Origin: Aedes albopictus
Lineage: Eukaryota > Arthropoda > Insecta > Diptera > Culicidae
Length of the DNA stretch: 64,000 nt
Direction of reading: 5' to 3'
Assembly (NCBI RefSeq): GCF_035046485.1
Contig: NC_085138.1
Span: forward strand, 368,655,238 to 368,719,237
This document shows positions 11,975 to 21,416 of this stretch, piece after piece. Position 1 is the first letter of the stretch. Each line of letters starts with the position of its first letter. The notes beneath the pieces were generated by a model that did no database searches, was not told the DNA's origin, and saw nothing but the letters and a program-made list of their open reading frames with translations. Both the position numbers and the translations under genes were made by a program.

Positions 11975-12075
11975 TTAACCGTTATGTGGCCGGCAAACTT
12001 CTTGCTTTTTTCTACACCGTGTATTTTAAATGGGTGCTGGGTACCCGGGTACCCTGCCGGCCACATAAGGGTTAA
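11975..12075. mobile_element. piggyBac-like MITE, 93 bp, TTAA-flanked
   Basis: TTAA occurs at 11975-11978 and 12072-12075. The enclosed 93 bases start CCGTTATGTGGCCGGCA and end with the complement of CCCTTATGTGGCCGGCA. TTAA duplication plus CCC-type ends is the piggyBac signature. The inside carries a GTACCCGGGTACCC palindrome. Its small size means it can only be mobilised in trans. Confidence 0.7.
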
Positions 12076-12339
12076 GGTAAGATATCGGTATTTGCATGAC
12101 TAAAACCATAATAAATCAATTCCAAATTGAAATATTCATATTCGAAATCATCGAGCTGAAGTTCAGCTGAACTGAACTTCAACTACAGTGAGTGACACCA
12201 CAAGACGCCGCTTTCATTGTCTCGTCTCTTCTTTGTCATGTTCATTCTCGACCTCGTGTCTATGGGTAACTATGTTTGTTTATTTGTGTTCGTTTTCGCA
12301 CAAATTTAACATCATTGTGCTGATTTTTTTCGACACTGG
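12076..12339. other. Unassigned sequence with a short palindrome
   Basis: A hairpin-capable TGAAGTTCAGCTGAACTGAACTTCA-type palindrome lies at about 12160-12182. Nothing else was recognised. Confidence 0.3.
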
Positions 12340-12353
12340 GCTACAATGTAACT

Positions 12354-12563
12354 TTAGTCCAACGCCGAGCGTACAGTAGAGCACTGAGTTCGCGGCCGCC
12401 CACGAAATCGCCTACCTCTACCGGATTCTCTGCTGAATATTGTTTTCGCTATTCTTTCATCCGACATTCGCACTACGTGTCCAGCCCACTGAAGTCCGCC
12501 GTATTTTATACGTTTCACAATATTCGCATCTTCGTACACTCGTGATTCATGCTTCTGCGCCAC
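12354..12563 (-). pseudogene. RTE C-terminal fragment
   Basis: The reading RIKYGGLQWAGHVVRMSDER followed by a basic GRGRRFRGRPRTQ segment is the normal C-terminal end of RTE-type ORF2. It is out of frame with the upstream fragment ending NHECTKMRIL, so a frameshift lies at about 12540. Confidence 0.7.
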
Positions 12564-13144
12564 ACTCCATTTTCTTGTTTCCCACCGAAAATTGTCCGCA
12601 GCACTTTGCGCTCAAAAACTCCAAAAGCTTTTCGGTCTACCTCTTTTAACGTCCACGCTTCGTGACCGTTGAAGGCAACCTGAAGAATAGGCGTCTTATA
12701 CAGAGCGAATTTTGTTTGCGTTTGCAAATTACGGGACCTAAACTGGCTAAGCAATCCGTAAAAGGCCCTATTCGCAGCTGCAATACGCCTTTTCACTTCA
12801 CGGGATACGTCATTGTCACATGTCACAAGTGTTCCAAGATAAACAAATTCTTCAACAACTTCAAACACATCCCCATCAATCACTACCTCAGCACTAACAC
12901 CACTAGGCCTGCTTCTGTCTCTACCCGCTATCATGTACTTCGTCTTGGTAGAGTTAATCGTCAAGCCTATCCTCGCTGTCTCTCTCTTCAGAGGAGCATA
13001 AGCTTCCTCCACTGCTCTACGATCGATGTCAATGAGATCAACATCGTCCGCAAAACCGAGGAGCATGTGCGACCGTGTGATGATCGAGCCATTCCTCTGC
13101 ACACCTGACCTCCTCATCGCTCCCTCGAGTGCAATGTTGAACAA
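12515..13144 (-). pseudogene. RTE reverse transcriptase, motif C to connection
   Basis: Residues 1-30 give MFNIALEGAMRRSGVQRNGS and then LLGFADDVDLI, polymerase motif C with both aspartates. STKTKYMIAGRDRSR and YLGTLVTCDNDVSREVKRRI follow, then a YGHETWT-type segment altered to FNGHEAWTLKEVDRKAFGVF. Motifs A and B lie just upstream (13145-13390) in another frame. The 209-residue piece is therefore the 3' half of a broken RT. Confidence 0.8.
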
Positions 13145-13388
13145 TAAATTTGAAAGAGCATCCCACTGCTACAATCTATCCAAGGTCACAAACGACGTAG
13201 ACAATTCGTCCACGATCCGAATAATTGATTTTGATCCATCCAGCGTTGCGCGTATCAGCCTAATTAGTTTCGCCGGAAAACCATGTTCTGACATTATCTG
13301 CCAGAGCTCTTCACTGAATCGTACGCTGCTTTAAAATCAATGAACAGATGGTGAGTCTGCAAGTTATATTCCCGAAATTTATCTAGGA

Positions 13389-13551
13389 TCATCCGCAGGA
13401 TAAACATTTGATCCGTCGTTGATCGGCCCTCACGAAAACCAGCCTAAATTCGCCGCCGAAGCACTCCTCAAGAGGTCGCAGTCTGTTGAACAGGACACGC
13501 GACAGTATCTTATACGCCGAATTTAAAAGGGTAATCCCTCTGTTATTGTCA
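13389..13551 (-). pseudogene. RTE reverse transcriptase fingers fragment
   Basis: The reading ECDNNRGITLLNSAYKILSR then VLFNRLRPLEECFGGEFRLV is the fingers region that precedes motif A. Its upstream continuation (CPIYKKG) lies at about 14700-14725 on the far side of the hAT-like insertion, which supports insertion into a once continuous ORF. Confidence 0.75.
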
Positions 13552-14696
13552 CACTCCAGCAAGGTTGTTAATCGATAAATTATCGCCGATAATTTAACGC
13601 CAACTATGACCTCGTTGACAGATTTTCGATAAACCGTCGTTAACGATAACAAGTACGTTACATTATCGTTATCGTTATCGTGTCTTCCATAATTTACCGA
13701 AAATTATCGAGTTAACTGTTGAATGCCAAGTAAAGAAATCGTTGGAGTGGTGATTTTCTTAACTTCAGTCAAATGTTTCCGTCCGTGTACATTACTTAAG
13801 TATGAACATGTTGGATCATTTTTGTAAAATCATAACCTTAAGGAAATTAATAGGCATCACAATCTGCTACATAGGGACCCTTTATAAACCACGGGGAGGG
13901 GGGGGGGCAGTCTAGCCGAAGTCTACGCTCCATAAAAATTTTAAAATGTTTGTATGGACAAAAGTCAACGAGGGGAAGGGGGAGGATCTGAGCTGGCCAA
14001 GTTTTGGTCTACGTGGTTTATTAATGTCAAAATGTAATCGCCCGGAATCAATATTTTGTTCAATACTGTGATCAACAGGAGCCGGTGGAGTTTCCGAAGG
14101 CATTTATACAAAAATGCTTTTAGGAATTCCAGATGAAACCTCTGAGAAAATTCCTTATGAAACCGTTAGAGAAATCGTTATGGTCCCTGGAAGAACTGCC
14201 GTTGAAATGCGAGGAATTCTTGCATAAATTCGTACCTAATTTCGCGATGAAATTCCTGACAAAATATTCGATGCCACCAGGTATTCGGATGGGATTTCCG
14301 AGGGAATCATCGAAAAAATTCCCGAAGAAGTCCCTGTGGACATTTTGATGAAATGACAAATTATCGTTGAAATGCCTGGCAAGATTCCCGATGGAATCCC
14401 TGGTGGATTTTTGACAGAATGACACGAAATGCCCAATAAAATCTCTGGCAGAATTTCCGATTGAACCCCAACACGTACAAGCACTTGTTCAAGCAGACTT
14501 ACAGTCGTCAAATGTTTTCGACCAAGATTGCTATGATCAAAACTTCCAAAGTTAACTTCAGTTAACTATCGTTGAATTATCGAACGACGATAAATCCTGC
14601 GATAATTTATCATCATCGCAGTGAGCGATAACGTTGAACACAATTATCGTTATCGGCGATAACGATAATTTATCGATTAACAACCTTGCACTCCAG
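13552..14696. mobile_element. hAT-like element, 1129 bp, 8-bp target duplication, ATCG-rich ends
   Basis: CACTCCAG flanks the element at 13552-13559 and 14689-14696. The element (13560-14688) begins CAAGGTTGTTAATCGATAAA and ends with its complement. The terminal 80-120 bases on both sides are built of GATAA/TTATCG subrepeats. It splits the RTE RT between KKG and the DNN segment exactly as expected. Inside, 14110-14470 is the 12-bp-period repeat, so the element carries or later received satellite sequence. No transposase is present. Confidence 0.85.
14110..14470 (+). repeat. 12-bp-period satellite inside a hAT-like element
   Basis: Units such as GAAATCCCTGGT and GAAATGCCTGGC follow at 12-base spacing. 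The 101- and 91-codon minus-strand frames with a P-G-I-P-S-G-I pattern are read-through of this repeat and not genes. Confidence 0.6.
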
Positions 14697-14725
14697 TCTG
14701 TGCCCTTTCTTGTAGATTGGGCACA

Positions 14726-15180
14726 TGGGCTGCAAAACATTGAGTCGATAAGGAGAGCGTCCAACATAGCTCTGTTCCTCACAAGTTCCTGCCTCATGCT
14801 TCCATGGGTCAAACGATGACAAAGACCGCCAGCTAAGAGTTGTGTGCTTAGCCGGTAGTGCAGCCTGGGCACTGTTGTTCTTCTGACTTCAGCTAGATCG
14901 AGGAGGTACGTACCGAGCGTCTGTTCACCAAGGAGGTGCGGCTCAAACAGCGTCTATTCTGGCATCCAGCGGCTGAGTATGAAATACTGTATCGCGTCAG
15001 CTATACCTAAGAAGGCCGCCCCTTCAACGCAATGTAGGCAGCGCGGCCCCGGTAAGGAAGCCTGCTGAAAACCTTCAAACACCCAGAAAAGCAATAGTAG
15101 AGAATTGACCTTCTCACCATACCTAAATTCAGCTCATTACTACAAATCTAGTACTTCACCGATCTGTCCTATTACTTCAG
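14726..15180. other. Unassigned repeat-like sequence upstream of the RTE fragment
   Basis: The sequence does not continue the RTE coding region. It could be the untranslated part of another LINE, but no motif confirms this. Confidence 0.3.
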
Positions 15181-15860
15181 CTTTTTCTTCAGAAATATCT
15201 TCAGAAATTTTTACGGAATTCTCCCAGCAATTCCTTCGATAATGCGTTTGACCATTTCGTCAACAATTCCTCTTAAGGTGAATATATGACGAAGCCACAA
15301 CTCGAATTTTCAAGAGCACAAATCTGAAGAACCGAATGTCGGTTTGCGCTGAAAAGTTGATCGATTGGTCACCACCAGCGGGTAACCAATCGATCAACTT
15401 TTCAGTTCAAACCGACATTCGGTTCTTCAGATTTGTGCTCTCGAAAATTCGAGGTGTGGCTTCGTTATATATTCACCTTAAGGGAGTTTTTGCAACAATT
15501 TATGAAGGAATGTTTCAAGCAATTACCTTGAGATTTTTTTGGCTATTTCTTTGAAGATTCTTAAAACAATTCCTTTGGGAATGTCTGCGGCTTTTTCTCC
15601 TCGATAGTTTCTTTGGGAATTTTTTCGGCAACTCATCAGGTGATATCGGGCATTTCTTCTGCAGTTTTTCATCGACGGGGGATATGGGGATTTCATCTGA
15701 AATTCTTCTGGGATTTTTTTCAACTGTTTTTTATGCATTTTAACGTATTTGCTAGTTTTGTACACGATTCTTTGAGAGTTTGGTAATGCTTTTGGAAATC
15801 CCATCAGAAAATCCTTCGGCTTCGGCAGAAACTCCTTTGGAAATTGGTTCAGCTAACCTT
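15180..15860 (-). repeat. 12-bp-period satellite block interrupted by a MITE
   Basis: Units resembling GGAATTCTCCCAGC or GGAATTTTTTCGGC at 12-base spacing run up to 15272 and resume after 15481. The MITE at 15277-15477 therefore landed inside the block. Confidence 0.6.
15273..15481. mobile_element. Palindromic TTAA-flanked MITE, 201 bp
   Basis: TTAA lies at 15273-15276 and 15478-15481. Between them two arms of about 95 bases are almost perfect complements, beginning GGTGAATATATGACGAAGCC and meeting at a short CACCAGCGGG-type loop near 15375. The TTAA flanks suggest a piggyBac-type target, although GGTGAA ends are not the classical piggyBac end, so the class is uncertain. Confidence 0.8.
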
Positions 15861-16009
15861 CCACTTATTGAGTTTAGTAACCGTTTACTTGTATGTATAT
15901 ATCTTATATTGGTATCAGTAGTTCACCGTGGAATATCTATTAAAAGATGTATATGTTCGATGCTTTATACAAGTTCCACTTAGGCATTCGTTCTACATCC
16001 TCAATAAAG

Positions 16010-16375
16010 CTTCGACATGACCTTTGGTAAATCCTTCAGGAATTCCATCAGTCCATGTTGGAAATTTATTCGCATTTTTTTTGAAAATTTCTTCGGTGAT
16101 TGCTTTGACTTTTACGTAGACAACATTCACGGCAATTCCGTCGGATATCCCTTGGGTTTTTTTTTCAGGATTTTCTTTAGACTTTTTTTAAGATTTCTTC
16201 CAGCAATATATGTTAAAATTTTCGACAGTTTATTTGCGATTTCTTCTGGTAATTCTTTTGAATTTTCATTCGGCAATTCCTTTGGAAATTATTTCTATAG
16301 TTTCTTCAAGAATTCTGGATTTTTAAAAATCTCTTCAACAATTCCTTTTAATATTGTTTCGAAATTCAACTAGAA
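16010..16375 (-). repeat. 12-bp-period satellite block
   Basis: TTC-rich units (GGAAATTTCTTC, GGCAATTCCTTT) repeat at 12-base spacing. The 118-codon frame at 16017-16373 with a G-N-S-F pattern is repeat read-through. Confidence 0.6.
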
Positions 16376-16600
16376 CTACATATTCGGAAGTACATCCTAA
16401 TGATAATAAAATAATGTAAAGTGAACGTGCAAGTGGGACAAGAGTACGATTTGTGGGTTTCAAGCTTAATTCAAATTATTTGACACACACTTACCACGTC
16501 GCGGTGTTGAATTACTTGAAAAAAAAATTATATTCAACTAAGGCGCTAAGGCTCTTCTATTTTTCCACCTAAATTACACTTCCGATAGCACTCACGAACA
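16376..16600. other. Unassigned sequence
   Basis: A short non-repetitive stretch between two satellite blocks. Nothing was recognised. Confidence 0.3.
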
Positions 16601-17330
16601 CTTTCGCAGGTACACAATACAAACTACTCCCGCAAGTGGTTGTAGAGGAACAATCCTGCAGGACCCCTTTCGCAGGAACTTCTTAAGGACGAGTCAAGAC
16701 ACTCCAGGAAGAACACTTGATAAGGAACATTAGCGTTTGTTTTGACTCCTGGAGTCACACTCATGAAAGAACTCTTGGAGCAACACTCAAGGAGTGTTCC
16801 GAAGGAACATACGAAAACTTAAGGTAGGAACGCTCCAAAAGTAAATTAAAAGATGCACTCAGGAGAGACGCTCAAAACGACAGCACTCCAGGAGGAAAAA
16901 AAACTCGTAGCATGGAGCACTCCCGAAAATGAAACTGGAGGAACATTTACAGAAGAACCTCTTAAGAAGCATTTCCGGTGGGACTCTCAAAGGAACATTT
17001 TCGGAGAAACTCCTGCAGACATTGCTGGAAGTATTTCTGGATGAGCACCTGGAGATGCATACTATGAAGAGCTTTTGAGGAAATCCCCGCGAAATACTCC
17101 TGTAGGGATACTCATGGAAGAACCTAGGAAAATAGAAGAACATTTTTGGAAAAACACTCCGAAAGTACTCCTGAATTTCCGGAACCTTCCCGAAGGAACT
17201 CACAGAGGAACTCACGGAGGAATTCCAGATGGGACCCTAGCTGATACTGCTGAAATCCTAAATGGAGCTTAGGAGAAATTTCTGGTGGAAATCCTGGAGG
17301 AACCCCAGATGGAACTTTTGGATTTCTGCA
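16600..17330 (+). repeat. 12-bp-period satellite block, GGAACNCTC subfamily
   Basis: Units close to GGAACACTCCNN and GGAACTCANAGA repeat with 12-base spacing (for example the run from 17190 to 17225). The consensus differs from the other blocks in its GGAAC start, so it is a separate subfamily. Confidence 0.6.
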
Positions 17331-17379
17331 GATGTTCCACCTCCCTCTCTATAATTCTGCCTGCATGGATTCCTCCTTG

Positions 17380-17880
17380 GGTTCTTACCAGGTTTCATCT
17401 TGTAATTCCTCCAGCAAATCCGGTAGAGACTTGTCCCATAATTTCTCCTGGTATTCGACTCAGGATTCGTCGTGGAATTCCTTCAAGCATTCTTCTCTAG
17501 GAATTCTTCCCGGGGTTTCTTCAGAGATTGCTCCTGAAATTCCTTCATTGATTTTGCCCGGGATTATCAGGGAGTCTTTTGGCATTTTCCACGGTATCCT
17601 TTTAACGATTCCTCCCGACATCCCTTTCGTGATTCTTTCCGGAATTCTTTTAGCAACTTCTCCTGCAATCAGGGTTGGGATCATTTATTTGCAGTCATTT
17701 GCTATTAAAATCATGCTATCAAACAACTGTGTATGAAAGACTTATGACTAGTAGTTTGCTAAATAACAAAAGTGTGCGTGTAGTAAAACGGTTTTTTTCA
17801 GGATTCCTACGTCAGGAATACCTCCCGGGATTTCTTCTTAGATTTCTTCTTGGGTTCCTTTAAGGGTTCCTCCCGAGATT
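17380..17880 (-). repeat. 12-bp-period satellite block, GGAATTCTTCCC subfamily
   Basis: Units GGAATTCTTCCC, GGGGTTTCTTCA, GAGATTGCTCCT, GAAATTCCTTCA and TTGATTTTGCCC follow directly from about 17500. Register is kept for at least ten units. An unrelated patch at about 17690-17795 breaks it. The 134-codon frame with isoleucine every fourth residue is a product of the repeat. Confidence 0.7.
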
Positions 17881-18084
17881 CAAACATACACACTTATTTC
17901 TGAATTGCCTGTTCGGTACTTTTTTGACGAGATTATAACAGCAGTACGATCTCGGTAGTTTCGGTAATCGATTTTACTGAGGTTCAGTAGAACAACTGTC
18001 AAAATCGTATGGAAACGAGTTCGGTGCTCAGCAGTTTTAATCTCGTCAAAAAATTACCGAACTCGGTAATCAAAATTAAGTGTG
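17881..18084. repeat. Inverted-repeat element with TTACCGA motifs
   Basis: ACACTTATTTCTGAATTGCC and GGTACTTTTTTGACGAGATT at the left have complementary partners (AATCTCGTCAAAAAATTACC and AAATTAAGTGTGT) at the right. This gives a foldback of roughly 200 bases within the satellite. Ends are approximate. Confidence 0.5.
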
Positions 18085-18905
18085 TAGATTTTCCCAGGGT
18101 TTTAATTTCTTCTGAGATTCCTTTATTGATTCTTCCTGGTTTTTTCAGGTATTTTTCCCCAAATTTATTTAGGGATACCTATTGGGGAGATGCTTTCAGG
18201 GATTCTTTCGAAAATCTCTCCCGCGGTTTCTTCAAGGGTCCTACCCGGTTTTTTTTTGGGAATTTATCTTGGGATTTCTTCAGAGACTCGCTCCGGAATT
18301 CTTTTATTGGTTTTTCCTCAGATTTCTCACAGTTTTCACCAGGAATTCCTTCCGCGACTCCTCCAGAGATTTCTCCCGGGCTTTTACGTTTATTGTGTTT
18401 GGGATTCAATGGTTCCTTTGGAACTCTTCTTAAGATCCCATCACGGGTTCCTCCAGGTTTCTTTCAGAGATCTTTCCCGGGATTTTTTGCAGGGGTTCCA
18501 CTAGGATATTCGAATTACTTCCTTTGGAATATTTTTCAGGGATTACTCCTAGATGGTTAAGGGATTCTTTCAGGGATTTCTCCCGGGCTTGCTCAACGGA
18601 TTCCTTCCGGAATTCATCAAAGATTTTTTTCCGAGATTCTTTTATTGATTCTCCTCAGCAGCGATGCCAGATGAATTTCTGTATCACTCGTTCAAAAATC
18701 TGTATTCCATACAAAATTTGGGTGAAAAATCTGTATCCTATACAATTGAAAAATCTGTATTCCATACAAACGCAATCTGTATAGATGTTAAAAAATCTGC
18801 ATAATACAGATAAATCTGTATATATGGCATCCCTGCTCCACAGGTTTCCTTTAGGGATTCCTCCAAAGATCCTTTCAATAATTCTCCTGGGATTTCTTAA
18901 CCGGC
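18085..18905 (-). repeat. 12-bp-period satellite block, interrupted by a hAT-like MITE
   Basis: Units such as GGGATTTCTTCA and GGAATTCTTTTA follow at 12-base spacing, producing the 183-codon frame at 18009-18560. The array resumes at about 18844 after the element at 18659-18835. Confidence 0.7.
18651..18843. mobile_element. hAT-like MITE, 177 bp, near-perfect 8-bp target duplication
   Basis: CTCCTCAG (18651-18658) and CTCCACAG (18836-18843) match at 7 of 8 positions. The element starts CAGCGATGCCA and ends with the complement of CAGGGATGCCA. Its interior repeats AAATCTGTATNNNATACA several times. Length and ends fit a hAT MITE. Confidence 0.75.
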
Positions 18906-18993
18906 CCCCAGACGATATCAATATATTGATGGATAGAAAAAAAAACACATCAATATATTGATGCTAATATATTGAGGGAAATCAGAAAAGTTT

Positions 18994-19162
18994 AGCGGGC
19001 CCCTCATGACCATCAATACTTCATCAATATCTGTACTTTTTGTTGGAATTTTCATCGAACCTTGAGCTCAATCGAAACATTTTTTCATACCATGAGTTTA
19101 ACGAAAATTCCGACAAAAAGTATTGATATTGATGAAGTGTTGATGCTCGTGTTGGGCCCACT
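18994..19162. mobile_element. Foldback MITE (about 169 bp)
   Basis: The left arm reads AGCGGGCCCCTCATGACC, then ATCAATACTTCATCAATATC; the right arm holds the complements, ending GGGCCCACT. A region before it (18905-18985) contains CATCAATATATTGATG palindromes. No target duplication was resolved. Confidence 0.65.
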
Positions 19163-19269
19163 GTTGAGTGGATCGACTCAGATTGGGTGACCCGGGTCGG
19201 ACTCGGTGAAAATATTATCGAGAATTATTGACTAGAACAATATTATCAATACTTCTGTCGTCTGGAGCC

Positions 19270-19615
19270 CGCTTTAGAAGATTTATTCCGCGATTCCTTC
19301 AAGCATTCCTCCCGATATTCGCCAAGAATTTGATTTGTCTTTATTTAAGAGACTTTCAGCCCTTGGCTGGTTCGTCTCTGGGTTTGCCAAGAATCCTGTC
19401 ACGGAACTCCTTTTGAGATTCTTTAAATGATTTCTCCAGTTTCTTTTAGGATTATTTCCTATACATATTCTGGATTTCCTTCCGAGATTCTTTGAGGGAT
19501 TCTTTCGGGATTCTCTAATCGACTCCTCTAGAGATAACTCCAAGATTCTTTCATGGATTACTTCTGGGTTTTTATTCGGAAATTTCTTCAGGGGTTCCTT
19601 CAAAGATTAGGGGAT
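19270..19615 (-). repeat. 12-bp-period satellite block
   Basis: Units such as GAGATTCTTTGA, GGGATTCTTTCG and GGGATTCTCTAA follow in register. An unrelated patch at about 19330-19390 breaks the series. Confidence 0.6.
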
Positions 19616-19714
19616 GGACATTTCTGAAACTATAATGTAATCTGACGACACTTCTTATACTATTTTTCAGTAGTTGTTATCTCTTTCACTCGTTTGTAAT
19701 TGTGTTTATACCGA

Positions 19715-20020
19715 TCAGAGTGTCACGATAGTATAAAATTTGTGCTGAAATAGAACTTGAGAAAACTGTCAGATGTGTAGGACCTATATTTATCCCTCTT
19801 CGAGCATTGGCTGACGCTCGCCCCGCTGACGTAGTGCACGTTTTGGGGTCATAATGACCCCCCTAATGCACGACTAGGACTTATGTATTTTAGAACTATG
19901 TACACCAGACTCCCATTTTTTTTTTTTTTGTGAAACCATGCATATTTTATTGAAATTTTACTGTTATTAGAAATTCTATAAAAAGATTCCAATTGTGAGA
20001 CACATTGAGCGGTAACGGGG
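19715..20020. repeat. Dispersed repeat, also present at 45125-45305
   Basis: ACGATAGTATAAAATTTGTG followed by AATAGAACTTGAG and CAATTGTGAGACACATTG are shared, in the same order and orientation, with 45125-45305. The right end contains GGTAACGGGGTAACC, similar to AACGGGTTAA in the other copy. A T-tract lies inside. It is probably a decayed MITE, but its ends are not fixed. Confidence 0.5.
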
Positions 20021-20205
20021 TAACCTGTGGTGGAACTTTAGGAGAAATCCCAAATGTAAGTTCTAGAGAAATCTCAGGTGAAGGATTTCTAGTCGGAACC
20101 TTTGGAAGAAACCAAACGGTAGTGCTATAGAATCCCAGGTGAGAATCCTACAGAAATCCTGAATAAATCTCTGAAGAAACTTCTGAAAAAGCCGCAGGTG
20201 GAACA
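20020..20205 (+). repeat. 12-bp-period satellite, 24-bp dimer subfamily
   Basis: Alternating units resembling GTGGAACTNNNG and GAGAAATCCCAG form 24-base dimers. The same dimer is seen at 21060-21416 and 22437-22910. Confidence 0.6.
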
Positions 20206-20219
20206 ATGATATATATGGC

Positions 20220-20412
20220 CCTTTACTGGCATTTTACCAGATTTGGTATGTCTTAAACATACTTTAAAAAACTTGTAATTAGAAGGCACGAAATGTTGCT
20301 AATTGACAAATTGAGAGATGAAATTTGTAAAAAATCGCATTCTGTTCGGATTCGAACCCACGACTCCGTATTCGCTAGACCGGCGCTTTAACCAACTAAG
20401 CCACAGAACAGG
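20220..20412 (-). mobile_element. tRNA-Thr-derived SINE
   Basis: Read on the minus strand, 20410-20340 gives TGTGGCTTAGTTGGTTAAAG (A box) and GGGTTCGAATCC (B box) in a tRNA-like layout resembling tRNA-Thr. The anticodon arm does not pair well, so it is not a functional tRNA. The sequence down to about 20220 would be the SINE body. It would be transcribed by RNA polymerase III and copied by a LINE enzyme. Confidence 0.65.
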
Positions 20413-20571
20413 TAATGATTCTGCGGAATGGAAAGCCAAAAATAGAAAAATTTTGGGGGAAACTCTTGAAAACAATCCAGGTGGAACCTCTCTTAGACAT
20501 TTACACCAATCTTCGACCTTGCAACCTCTACAGACTGAACAGCACTAACATTCGCCAACAGACAGCACATA

Positions 20572-20776
20572 TATTTTTTTTTATTTCTTTTTATTCGTGA
20601 ATTTTAACTTAGGCTAATTCTTCACACCAACCACATATTACACCCAGTGGCACAGTGAAGAATTTTCCGTTTGAAGAAAAGTTCTCCCCGACTGGAGCGG
20701 GAATCGAACCCACACTCCGAGGCTTACGAGTCACCTAGACAACTGACGCCGCAAACCGCTCGGTCACGAAGCCCAC
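20572..20776 (-). mobile_element. tRNA-derived SINE with AGAATTAGC tail
   Basis: The minus strand starts with CTTCGTGACCGAGCGGTTTG (A box) and has GTGGGTTCGATTCCCGC (B box) about 45 bases on. It ends GAAGAATTAGCCTAAGTTAA, CACGAATAAAAAG and an A-rich tail at about 20575. The same tail is found alone at 7398-7451, 32385-32442 and 38740-38775, so this SINE, or the LINE that shares its tail, is the likely source of those fragments. Confidence 0.75.
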
Positions 20777-21059
20777 GATGCTTACTTCTGATGAAACTCA
20801 GTTTGAACTACTGGAGGAATTTCAAACGGAACTGAGAAATGTCATAAAAATGTTGTTTTGATATTTGTTTATTTATCTGTCTCTAGTTTGAAAGCTTTAT
20901 CGACGACATAATTAATTATCTTTTGCTAATCATCATTAGGGATCGGTGATGTAAACGGACAAAAAATTACGTCGATAGTGATGGAAATTGAAAAATGTCA
21001 TGATATTTTCCCATAAAATTCCTTGACATTTCGCATCCTTTAATGCAGTAGTGGAATCT
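20777..21059. other. Unassigned sequence
   Basis: No repeat or coding signature was recognised between the SINE and the next satellite block. Confidence 0.3.
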
Positions 21060-21416
21060 TCTGGAGGACCACAAGCTGAAATGCCTGAATCCTGGAGAAA
21101 CCTCAGGTGGAATTCTTAGATGTATTTCAATTAAAATATCTGAAAGGATCCGAGGTAGAACTCCTAGGCAAATTGCAGGCGAAGCTTCTGGAGAAACTTC
21201 AGGTGGAATTTCCAGAGAAATCCTGGTTTTAACTCCTGAAGGAAGCCTAAGTTATACTTCTGAAGAAATGACAGGTGGAATTCCGGTATGAATCTAAGTT
21301 CAAATATCCAAAGAACTCCCAGGTGGAACTCCTGAAAGAATTCCTGGTGCAACTCGTGCAGGAATCCCAGCTGGAACTCGTGGATGAAGCCTAGGTGGTA
21401 TTGCTGAAGGAAGTTT
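21060..21416 (+). repeat. 12-bp-period satellite, 24-bp dimer subfamily
   Basis: Units GTGGAACTCCTG and AAAGAATTCCTG or CAGGAATCCCAG alternate in exact register for at least 18 units from about 21178. The array continues at 22437 on the other side of the R1-type insertion with the same phase and orientation. Confidence 0.75.

Larger units (their letters stand above)
12340..14725 (-). mobile_element. Second RTE-type pseudo-element, split by a hAT-like element
   Basis: On the minus strand the RT entry (CPIYKKG, at about 14700-14725) is cut after KKG by the element at 13560-14688. It resumes at 13551 with the expected CDNNRGITLLNSAYKILSR. The RT core, YMIAGR and GVWRRSMNHE segments and the C-terminal GLQWAGHVVRMSD follow down to 12354. 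The copy lacks the endonuclease and has several frame breaks (near 13390, 13145 and 12540). It is more divergent from the copy at 204-2985 than a recent duplicate would be. Confidence 0.8.

Noticed and set aside
17332..17736. 134-codon open frame with isoleucine every fourth residue
   Set aside because: Same cause: a 12-base satellite unit read in one frame. Similar frames occur on the opposite strand.
18009..18560. 183-codon open frame on the plus strand
   Set aside because: The frame is read-through of the 12-bp-period repeat, which cannot shift frame and rarely makes stops. Residues follow the repeat and no domain is present.
20338..20410. A tRNA-Thr gene
   Set aside because: A and B boxes are present but the anticodon stem does not pair and the acceptor has a mismatch. 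It heads a SINE-like body.
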